Of a stretch of DNA of 64,000 nt, positions 20,601 through 29,436 are shown one piece after another. The DNA is from Pristionchus mayeri (Eukaryota > Nematoda > Chromadorea > Rhabditida > Neodiplogasteridae), in contig BTRK01000004.1 of assembly GCA_036245805.1 (NCBI GenBank), forward strand, positions 46,440,690 through 46,504,689. Reading direction: 5' to 3'. Under the pieces are notes generated by a model. It worked only from the letters and a program-made list of their open reading frames with translations, was not told where the DNA came from and ran no database searches. The first letter of the stretch is position 1. The number at the start of each line of letters is the position of its first letter. The position numbers and the translations under genes were made by a program.

Positions 20601-22685
20601 AGTTCCGAATGAATTATTCTAAATTTTTTAATCTCCCTCCGATATAATCGGCGAGAGAGTACATGGTTTGAAGAGAGCTGCGAGTCCGTCATGAGTGAGA
20701 GGGGAAGCAAAAAAATCGAGCTTGGAGCCGAATCGTGGTTGGCAAAGCACTTTTGGAGGCATGGGGAATTGAACCCCAGCCCTCTCGCATGCTAAGCGAG
20801 CGCTCTACCACTGAGCTATGCCCCCGTGATGGCCGTCTCGTGGCCAGATGAAGCTTATATCTGGCTGGTTGCAGAGACGCTCTCGCGCGCCCGTCCGTGC
20901 TCTCTCTGTGCCTCGTCGGCATCGATCCGGCTCCCCCGACTACTGGGCGATGGCGGACAAGCACGAGAGGGGAAGCAAGCAGTGGTAAGGAGTTCGAAAT
21001 TCGAGTCGCAGAACTTTTTTGTACAGAAAACCCCTGATGGATATGTTGGTGCCAACATATCCAATGGATATTATGCGCTTAACCCGTTCCTTTCAGGCTG
21101 CGCACGATGATTCTCTCGGTGCTCAACGCGTACTCGAGTGTGAACAAGGAGGACAAGAACGTGAAGATGGTCACGGTCAGTGAGGAAGGGGGGGGGGGAA
21201 CTCTTTTGAATTTGAGCACTTAAAACCTTCCCATTTCTAGGTTTACTTTCCTTACTTTTCAGTGTCATCTCCTTTATTTCTGATACTACTAGGTATATGT
21301 TTTGAGCAGGTAATATAAGAAGAGGGGATCGATGAGAAAGGGTAGGTTCGGTCATAAATATGTGGTCGATCAATTATCCAAGTGCCCGAATTGAGAGAAC
21401 CCACTGGATGAGTACCAAAATAGCCTTCTCTAGCGTTTTCTCGAAATACGTTTTTTCAGTGTACGAACGTATTCTGAAAATGGCAGGTGCCTTATCTCTC
21501 GAAGCTGCTCCGTTCGTACGATATGGGGAAAAGCCAAGAGTACTCGAAGGGCGCCCGCTTCAGCGATCCCGTCGAGGCACTCGGATACAGGGTGAGCAGT
21601 AATGATGCGCTTCCTCTCCTCGTTTCACACGCTCTCTCGCTGTCTCTGACCGATGAGAGAGCACATGAAATGAGGAGGGCGCCTGCCGACTTGGATACAG
21701 TCGTGACCCTCTATCAAAACTCGAAATCAGAATCAGTATCTTTTTGTTGTGTCCTTGTCCCTTGTTGGTGTCCTCGTAGACGGGAGAGGACGGATAAACG
21801 AACCGTTTATGCACGAATAATTAAATAGGAGAAAATACTACAACAAAAGAGCCGTCAACCAGCTAGGGTGAGAGAGCGAGAGAGAACTGACAACTTGGGG
21901 CGACGCAACAATTGCATAAATACGACTGAGTATAAATACTGCGCGTCAACACCATTTGAATCGCTATTTATGGGAATGCGACCTTAACTACGGTAGGCGC
22001 GTTTGGCGGGGCGCACGAAGTGCGATGGTTCACATACATGCAATCTGTGATAGGAATTATTACTAAAAGGTTATTACTAATTCCTATACAACACTTTTCA
22101 TTTTACATAGTCTCTCAACCTGCGAGTAGTGACAGATTGCATAGAATACAGATACCGTGTCATCCTTTCACTCTAGTGAGAACATTTGTTGGTTAGTCTC
22201 TAATCAGTATTTCTTATCTTTGATCTTTGAGGATGACATCAGCTGGCTGGACTTCCTTCGAGAGATGAGAGACGAGGGATTGCTCAAGATCCACGCAGTG
22301 AATCTCACCACCAGAAAGGAATATGTTAGTTGGGCGCTGGGTCGGATACGTCGGATGGGAACTATGACGTCATGCCGCCTTTGATATATATAAAGGCGTC
22401 ATGACTTCATGGTTCTCATCTGATTTAGTTCAGTCAGTTGATTTGATGCTTAGATATAGGCGTATCCCCGTTGCCTCAGTAGTATGTCGATTAACATCTT
22501 CGCCCTTCAAGACCATACAACTATCTAAGAATCGAGTTTACTAACTAAATTATGAGTTCTGTGATCGATTTCGGTTTGGAATCGGGAATAAAAAATTTTA
22601 AAATTTTTTTTTGAATATGCAGGCAATCTACGCTCCAAACGACACCGTGGCCTCATTCGTCGATAAAAGGGAATTCCGTGATTGA
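17648..22685 (+). CDS. Third tandem paralogue: Pro-rich/RS-rich protein with LOTUS-like C-terminus
   Basis: Unnamed. Twelve exons with closing phases: 17648-17974, 18316-18435, 18673-18765, 19043-19137, 19402-19494, 19914-19964, 20404-20494, 20875-20984, 21097-21175, 21487-21591, 22232-22324, 22623-22685 (TGA); ~439 residues. Exon 1 is Pro/Tyr/Gly-rich. Exons 1-3 each repeat an RRxERSKQRxYED module, and exons 4-5 both contain SPIPRGFR, so exons were duplicated internally. Exons 8-12 match the second paralogue: SPDYWAMADKHERGSKQW, MILSVLNAYS, VPYLSKLLRSYD, ALGYR, WLDFLREMRDEGLL, KREFRD-stop. Length, spacing and secondary-structure pattern of exons 9-11 recall LOTUS/OST-HTH RNA-binding winged helices; this is inference. 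Introns hold two antisense tRNA-Ala genes, several MITEs and a solo LTR. Confidence 0.72.
18257..18308. repeat. Palindromic MITE remnant, GGCACTAGGTCGGATG family
   Basis: Only 52 bases: outer ends GGCACTAGGTCAAATGAGA and CCCATCCGACCTAGTGCC with the centre deleted. It ends 7 bases before an acceptor. Confidence 0.8.
18796..18965. repeat. Foldback element
   Basis: Terminal arms CCGAACGAGGACGAAA and TTTCGTCCTCGTCCGG face each other around an AT- and C-rich middle. It lies in intron 3 of the third paralogue. Confidence 0.6.
19698..19769 (-). tRNA. tRNA-Ala (AGC), one D-stem mismatch
   Basis: On the minus strand 72 bases fold as a cloverleaf: acceptor GGGGGCA/TGCCTCC plus discriminator A, anticodon loop TTAGCAT (AGC), T arm GGTTCAATTCC. 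The D arm reads GCTGAGTGG..GAGC, where the other copy has GCTC, so one stem pair is lost. It may be a weakened gene. It lies antisense in intron 5 of the third paralogue. Confidence 0.85.
20111..20206. repeat. Palindromic MITE, GGCACTAGGTCGGATG family (diverged)
   Basis: Ends GGCTCTAGGCCGGCTGAG / CATCCAGCCTAGGGCC, with paired changes keeping the arms complementary at the ends. TGACGTCA is kept in the left arm. Confidence 0.8.
20523..20575. repeat. Half of a palindromic MITE
   Basis: Left arm GCTAGGTCAGATGAGAACTATGACGTCATG then TTTGATATATCA; the right arm is missing. Confidence 0.7.
20754..20825 (-). tRNA. tRNA-Ala (AGC)
   Basis: 72 bases on the minus strand, same as the gene 1 kb upstream except for the D stem, which is fully paired here (GCTC/GAGC). 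Acceptor GGGGGCA/TGCCTCC, A discriminator, AGC anticodon. Flanking bases are also shared (ggcaaa.ca.tt..tgg on one side, gtgatgg on the other), so the two arose by local duplication together with the neighbouring exon. Confidence 0.92.
21745..22093. mobile_element. Solo LTR, 349 bp, target duplication CTTTT
   Basis: Starts TGTTGTGTCC and ends TCCTATACAACA (TG..CA with TGTTGT/ACAACA inverted ends), flanked by CTTTT on both sides (21740-21744, 22094-22098). It is nearly identical to 26087-26435. It contains a TATAAATA box (gagtataaatact) and an AATTAAA. No internal region remains, so it came from LTR-LTR recombination. It lies in intron 10 of the third paralogue. Confidence 0.88.
22332..22430. 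repeat. Palindromic MITE, GGCACTAGGTCGGATG family
   Basis: Core GTCGGATGGGAACTATGACG..CCGCCTTTGATATATATAAAGGCG..GGTTCTCATCTGATTTAGT; the left end has a small internal duplication. Confidence 0.8.
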
Positions 22686-23254
22686 ATGACCTACCGAGGG
22701 ATTAAGGTATCCTTCGAATACTGTAGTCGATGATAGATTGCATTCATCAGCCTGCCTTTTCCGGTGCGTATAGTTGTGTTATGTTCTCATTTTATCAGTT
22801 TTTAGAACCTGCCTTTTTCTTTCACGTTGCTTTCATGTTGCATAATCAAACGACCTTCGTATGTCCCCTCATTTGACCAGTCTATCGACCGGCTTTTTAG
22901 AAATTTCATTCCGATTTTAAATGTGAAGTAGCTCCGCGTAGCGATAACGTATTCTGTAGATTCTTAGAAGAAACCGAACACAATTATCGCAATATATATC
23001 GCATATCCTTATTTATAATCGTAGCTGCTGGAGAATAAATTATTTCTATCTTCAATATGCACTCCTGTTCAAGTTCATAGACGTTCGTGTCGTCGAGTTA
23101 TTTGTCTCTTCTCAAGAGTATCTGCTTAATTTCAAAAAAAAACAACTGTAGTCATGATGAAGTTCGTGAAGTGTTACCGACACGTTTCATGCTTCAGTCA
23201 GATAATATATCAGTTAATTCCAGTTCCAGGTCTGTTGTCCCGAACCTGTGCAGC
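22686..23254. other. Intergenic region before the zinc-finger genes
   Basis: No gene seen. The last ~70 bases (gtcgtcgagttatttgtc, then tcagttaattccag, then the 5' leader) match the region upstream of the next paralogue (29298-29436), so promoter and leader were duplicated with the gene. Confidence 0.5.
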
Positions 23255-26200
23255 ATGAATACCTCTCGTCGCGGTCGCTCCAAGGTTTGCAGCAGAGACC
23301 GCCAGAAAGTTGGAATTCTATTCGAAATCGTTTGGGCAGTCGATCACAGTGTCTTTTTCCACACTACCATCATTTCTTAATCCTCTTCTTGGTATCGGTG
23401 GATCTAGGGCGCGGGGCGGGGTTTGACCTCGTGAACCACAGGGCCACCCTGTCAAATGTGCGATTATTTTGCAAGATATGGTAGAATAATTGCTTGTAAA
23501 AATCGACAAATGCTTGCAGAGAGAAATGGTCGTCGCCTGTGATGACGACGAGCCGACGAGCAGCAAGCGAGCAGCGAATGGAGAGGAGGAAGAGGAAGCA
23601 GAGGTTGGCTATGCCTATGCATTCGGCTCACCGGAGTACCGAGGAAGTACTCTTCTCCAGCATTTTCACATTAGGTTCCCACACCGCATACATGCCTTTT
23701 GTGAAACTACATCAGAAGGGAATTATTTTTGGTTCTCATTCGACCTAGTGTCATTCGTTCTCTCTACATGTTCTCATTGTACATACGAAAAAGGATTGAC
23801 CCAAAGTTTCTTGAAACACAAATGATAGTGATGTCTTTTGGTAAGTAAGTCAATAAAAATTATTAAATAATGCCTCTTTTCAGACAGGTCCTTCTATTGC
23901 TGAACTGCAAGAAATGAATCGAAAGTTGGCGGAAAACTTTCAGGTGTGATTTGATTCCATAGCATTCGTTTACGTGTCCTTTGTGTGGACTAGAAACTAT
24001 TACATCGGAGATGTATTGGCACCCTAAACATGTGTATGAAAACGCAAATCATTATGTAACATATGCCTTTCATCGTAAATTTAAATTTGTAAATTCTATT
24101 TTTTCCAGCGCATTTGCCGCGTCGCCCGCGAGAACGAATTGCGCGCGGAGAGAGCGGAGAAACAACTCGGTATATATCAAATTTATTTTTTTTAAAATTA
24201 AATAGTTTAGATTGAATTTTCCTCATAAACTTACACAACAATCAAGAAAATATTTTAATTAGCGCGATAACGCCCGCGCATAAATACATTGTTTATTGAT
24301 TACTTTATTGATCCTATTTTCAGAGTCGAAACAAGATCTTATCGATGGTTCGAAGAAAGTGATGGACCTGGAGAAAACGTCAGTGATTACTTATTTGTTG
24401 TTGATTTTACTTATTTCACTCTTTCTGAATAAATTTTTTGACAAAGATCGAAAAATTCGAATGCATCTTTACATCGCCAAAAGGTAGGACGAGGAAAATA
24501 GGCACTAGGGCGAATGAGAACTATGATGCCCTGCCGCCTTTGATATATTAAAGGCGGACGTCATAGTTCCCATCCGACGCCTTGCCGTCATAGTTCCCAT
24601 CCGACGCCAGTACTCGACGGGGGGAGATATATGAGCGTCGCTAGAATTTTGAACTGATATTATGCAGAGTTGCCTCTCTGACGAAGCAGCTGGATGATGA
24701 GCGCACGCTAGCGAAGGGGGAACGAGAGAGGGACGGAAAGACGTAAGCATAGTTCTCTTGGGCGATATCTAATTTTAGATCTCTACAAAAGTGGGCGAAA
24801 AAATAAAGTATTCCAAATTCATCACTGAGTTCAAAAATAAAGAGTTCTAAAACGACCAGTTCTAAAATGATGCATTCCCATTTTCTTGTACACTTCACTC
24901 ACTGCGATATATTTCATACCCAATAACCGAGTCTCTGTTAACAACTCTAGTAAACGTCTCATTCTATCCTTAGAATTTTCACTCGATCGATATCAGATAT
25001 CATTTCAGAATCGACGACCTGACCTTCCAAGTGGCCAAGTACGCGATGGGACTGCAGCAGCCCCCTCCGCTGCAGCAGCAACTTTCCCGTCAGAATCTGC
25101 AGCTGCAGCAGTTGCAGCAAGTTCCCAGCCATCAGCCAAATGAGATGCAGCAACTTCACCATCAACAGAAGGAGCTGCAGGAGGAGAAGGAACAGGAGAA
25201 GAAGGAAGAAGGAGAAGGAGAAGAACTGCAGCAACTGCAGCTCGCCGACCTTGAACCGAATGAGATGCCGCAGCTCCCGCCAGAGGTGAAAGACTTTAAT
25301 TTTAAAAAAATGGTCGATATTATAAGGGGTGCGTAACATGAAAGTAGGAAGTATTTTTCTCTCGAAAGAAACAAATGCTGAAAGCGGTAAAATTTCACCA
25401 TTGCTTGTAATGCTACCCCTTTACAATACCTCGACAATCTATTAGGTTGAGCCTAAAGTTTTGCGCGATTTTCACTAAAGTGCATCCTGATATCTAACAT
25501 CGTTCATTGTTGCCCAATCAACTCAGATCTTTTAGTGCTAGATAGGAGCATTTATACTCCCTTTAGCGCACACTATCATAGATCTGTCCAACCAAGGGAA
25601 ATAAAACAGCGATGCAGCAAACTTCATCTGTCTAACCAACGACAGTACTTTTCAAAGTATTATAATTTCTTTTAGAACGGAGATAGGACCCTATGTTCAC
25701 GACAGTTGTAAAGCGTGACTGGCCTATATTGTACTGGTAATGTTGAGACTGATCAGCCACTAAGGGCAAACGTGGGCACCATCGCTGCTAGCAGCAAAAC
25801 ACCCCCGGTTTTCGGATTTTGCTCAGCATAGTTCTTCGAGTTTAAGGGTATCAGTTTCCGTAGACACTGCCGGTTTTGTGGCTGAACTTGTGGGCACCCT
25901 CCCGGATTTTGAAACTCAACAGCAACGTCTGCCCACGTATGATTAAGGGCCTATTAGAAATATGCGCGGAATCAGAATTTGAGTTTTCATGACGAATGTC
26001 AAGATCAGTTTTAGGGGTACTGTATCTATACCGCTAGTTCTTGAGATTTCAATTATTTATGAATGTGAACTACCTTTCTAGTACAGTGTTGTGTCCTTGT
26101 CCCTTGTTGGTGTCCTCGTAGACGGGAGAGGACGGATAAACGAACCGTTTATGCACGAATAATTAAATAGGAGAAAATACTACAACAAAAGAGCCGTCAA

Positions 26201-29100
26201 CCAGCTAGGGTGAGAGAGCGAGAGAGAACTGACAACTTTGGGCGACGCAACAATTGCATAAATACGACTGAGTATAAATACTGCGCGTCAACACCATTTG
26301 AATCGCTATTTATGGGAATGCGACCTTAACTACGGTAGGCGCGTTTGGCGGGGCGCACGAAGTGCGATGGTTCACATACATGCAATCTGTGATAGGAATT
26401 ATTACTAAAAGGTTATTACTAATTCCTATACAACATACAGGTCAAAATTCCTTTTGGGAGAAAATGCGGATCTCCATTCATGAACAGGATTTTTCGGATT
26501 TTAGGTGTCCAATGTAGAACATCGAAATACACACTTTTGCCTTGTTTGTGCTAGCCACGTGGTCGTGCTAAAATTAACGAACAACCCTTACCCTATAACT
26601 CACTAATTAGGAATATTGTGGAGGTCGCTACTTTTTCTAAGGTGAACCGTGCCTGAAGGCCCTCCATATCTGCGTTTTCGACATTTTCATTGAAAAATAA
26701 TTCATGTGCAAATTTCACTTTTTTTAAATTAGAAAGCCAAGTGGGCTCTTAAATATCGTTGCAATAGGGAACCCTGTAAGTAATGATAACAGCGCCCATA
26801 GGTAGCTGTCAGTCTCGTTAATCCGCGAAACAAATTATTTGTTCGAGAGAACTCTGATTTTTTCAAGTACCCGTAATTCATTGACTTATACTAAGCGTAT
26901 ACTGCATTCCAGAGCTTTCTCTTTTTGAAACTAGGTAGTGCACGACTGGGGCTTCTGAATAAACTTTATGAGCTTCTATCTAAAAATTTCTCGGCAAAGT
27001 ACAACAATTTAAAATAAAATCAATATTTTTCTGAAAAATCCAAAGTTACGCAAAACTTGATTTCTCTCAAAGTAGAGTTATTTGCTCTAGTTAAAATATA
27101 TTATTCTAAAGGTTGAACATGCCCCTATATATCGACATCAGGACAACAGATGGATATTGTATCAAAAGAAATTGCACGAACTCAAAATGGAGAGCCAAAA
27201 TCGCGCAAAACTTTAGGCTCAACCTAATAATTTTTGACTTAAAAACAATCTTATAGATTCAGCTTGAATTCAAGAATATGATGAACCATTGCTTTCCACT
27301 CGTCGTAATGGCCGTTTATTAATATGATAGTATTACATTCCTTGTACTTGCAGATGCCTCTACTGCATCTGATGCAGCCTGCTGAGCTGCAGCTGCAGCT
27401 GGTTGCTGCTGCTCCCTCGGTGTGCGTGCAGCAGCCGCAACCTCCTCCTGTGACGCTGCAGCAGCTGCTGCAGCAGAACTTGGACGAAGCAGCGCGAGCT
27501 CCGGCAGTGGAGTTGTTGCACGAGTCGGGTCGTGAGTTGCGGAACCATCATTTATTATTTTTTTGCTTTTTTTAGTTTTGTAAGGTCTTTCTATACTGTT
27601 TTACTAAACTTGTTTGATTTTTAAAATTAAAATTCAATATTACTGAGGGTCTTCATTCTAGATCCGAACAACATCCTGCAAATGTGTCGCCCGGATCAGC
27701 CGTATTGTGAGTTGTTTTTCTTTCTTCATTAGTTTATTTAGTTGCGTTGTATGAAAAATATTTGAACCTTTGAAAAGCTCCATTTAAATATATCGATCCG
27801 AAAATATTCTCCCATCACCTGAACTTTTTCCTGGCTTCGCAGCGATGCAGTGAAGCGATTCTCTCCGAGGCGATCAATAAGTAGCTCCTTTGTTGCTTCG
27901 TGCGCTTTGACATACGAAACGATTCAGTGGAGATAATCATTTTTTTTATTTCTTCGTAAATCAACTGAAGCTTCCTCTTTACACACTTCCGTGCACAGAT
28001 ATAGTAAAATGCAATAATAAAAAAATAAAATGAACAAATAATAATTATTTTTTTTACAGCGATGCCTATTTCCGATGCGGCCGTCAAGTTGCATCGTCCA
28101 TTCGGGAGATGTGGACAGGGCAATTTCTTCAAGAACTGCTTTGTAGCCAGAGGAATGGTGAGCATATTTAGGTGTTTATTAATGATTATTTTATATTTAT
28201 TTTTGCAAATATGGTAATTATTAGTAGTGACAGTTCGAGTACTAATGCACTTGACGCACGAGTACATACCTGTTAGACAGTTAGACATCATGAAAACATC
28301 ACGCCAATGAACTCGAAATGCTCGCTTATGGGGGTGCACCATTTTAGAACTCTCGAGAGGGTGAAAAACAATGTGTTCCAAATTCATAACTCAGTTCAAA
28401 ATCACAGATAAAAAATTACTAGTTATGAAATGATGCTCCCGTCGTTAATATTAATGAATAAACTTTTAATTCGATTTTGCAGAAATTCGATTGCGAAGCG
28501 TGCGGGAGGACGCTGAACAAGTACTCCTTCCTCGGCCATTTCTTCACTGATGCACACGCTGCGAATGTGATTATTCTGAATTCATAGATTCTCAGTCCTT
28601 GGTGCACTTCTTCGGTTTGTGGCCGTCCCATGATCTCATTTCCCATTCCCGCCCAGTGTAAAGGGTTGAGCGGCCGACAACCAGGAAGAAAGAAATGAGT
28701 GGGACATATTAGGCAGAGGGGGCGGCCAAAAACCGAAGAAGTGTCGATTGTTGATCTCTAATCTCTTCAGGTACTTGCTCACGGCGGCGCCGTGTCCGTC
28801 GCCGCAGTCAACTACTGGGTGCGCGTGCTGGCTGCTGTGGCTGCACCGAAGCACAAGGCCAGAGCTGCAGCTGCTGCAGCAAGGACTGCTGCACATGCAG
28901 CACGTGCAGCCGCGACGCGTCCGCGTCGCCGCTCTCCTGCCGATGCCGCAGTACGCTTCCGGGCTGCAGCCGCTCTGGTCGGAGCTGGCGCCTCGCCCGC
29001 TGCTGCCAGACAGGCTGCTGCCTATGAGAAACTCGCGGCTGCGAGTGTTGCAGCTGCTGCAGAAGTGAAGTGGGTGAAGAAGGAGGAGGAGATGGAATGA
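23255..29100 (+). CDS. Coiled-coil, C2H2 zinc-finger protein with Ala-rich C-terminus
   Basis: Unnamed. Twelve exons, phases close throughout: 23255-23284, 23520-23603, 23884-23943, 24109-24169, 24324-24378, 24668-24742, 25009-25285, 27354-27531, 27662-27706, 28060-28157, 28483-28566, 28771-29100 (TGA); ~458 residues. Order: basic N-terminus MNTSRRGRSK, an acidic stretch, heptad-like helices (ELQEMNRKLAENFQ, ELRAERAEKQL), a Gln/Leu/Pro-rich block, a Cys/His segment (RCGQGNFFKNC), then a C2H2-type finger CEACGRTLNKYSF..H.....H, and a last exon of ~109 residues that is over a third alanine, ending KWVKKEEEME. The 5' leader and first exon match those of the next gene, as does the coiled-coil-then-finger layout. 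A nuclear DNA- or RNA-binding role is inference. Intron 7 contains a mariner-like element with a solo LTR nested inside it. Confidence 0.72.
23725..23752. repeat. Half MITE end
   Basis: GGTTCTCATTCGACCTAGTG is the right end of the palindromic MITE family; no left arm is nearby. Confidence 0.55.
24501..24608. repeat. Palindromic MITE with duplicated right end
   Basis: GGCACTAGGGCGAATGAGAA...TTTGATATATTAAAGGCGG, then the right end CGTCATAGTTCCCATCCGACG appears twice in tandem (24561-24582, 24588-24606). Confidence 0.8.
25442..27227. mobile_element. Mariner-like element with 31-bp inverted ends, no transposase, TA duplication
   Basis: The ends TTAGGTTGAGCCTAAAGTTT.. are exact inverted copies for ~31 bases (25442-25472 against 27197-27227), with TA on both sides (25440-25441, 27228-27229). 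Without the nested solo LTR it would be ~1.43 kb, the size of a mariner. TTAGGTTG is a common mariner start. No transposase motif is readable, so it is decayed or non-autonomous. It is in intron 7 of the zinc-finger gene. Confidence 0.85.
26087..26435. mobile_element. Solo LTR, 349 bp, target duplication TACAG, nested in the mariner-like element
   Basis: Same sequence and length as 21745-22093 (one visible difference, actttgggcg for acttggggcg), flanked by TACAG (26082-26086, 26436-26440). Same orientation as the other copy. Confidence 0.9.
28603..28743. repeat. Foldback MITE
   Basis: Arms GCACTTCTTCGGTTTGTGGC / GGCCAAAAACCGAAGAAGTG with inner ATCTCATTTC/GAAATGAGT pairing. It is in the last intron of the gene at 23255. 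Confidence 0.75.
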
Positions 29101-29436
29101 TCGATTTGATCTCTATTCTTGATTAACCCACTTCTAAGTGTGAAAATGTATGAAGTATAGGTTCCCTCCTCGAAATTGTATTCAAACGGCTGTATGAACT
29201 TGTATGCACTATGATTTGTACCCAATATTTTTGCTGTTGTCGTTCGAGAATAAATTCGTTTTATCCACATTTGTTGGTTTCGAGTTGTGAGACGTTCCAA
29301 TCGTCGAGTTATCTGTGCTCAATGTGATCTATGCAATTCCATAATTTTAAAACTTTCGCTGTATCTTTCAGACTTTAGTTGATACAATTATCCTGCAATT
29401 TTCAGTTCCAGATCTGGTGTCTCGTGCCTGAGAAGT
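29101..29436. other. 3' UTR and intergenic region
   Basis: AATAAA at 29249-29254 is the probable polyadenylation signal of the upstream gene. The remainder is promoter/leader of the next gene and matches ~23070-23254 in part. Confidence 0.5.

Noticed and set aside
23396..23470. tRNA-like box (gtttgacctcgtgaaccacagg)
   Set aside because: No cloverleaf can be drawn around it.
25690..27190. A hidden transposase in the element with TTAGGTTGAG ends
   Set aside because: No DD34D or helix-turn-helix motif readable in any frame.
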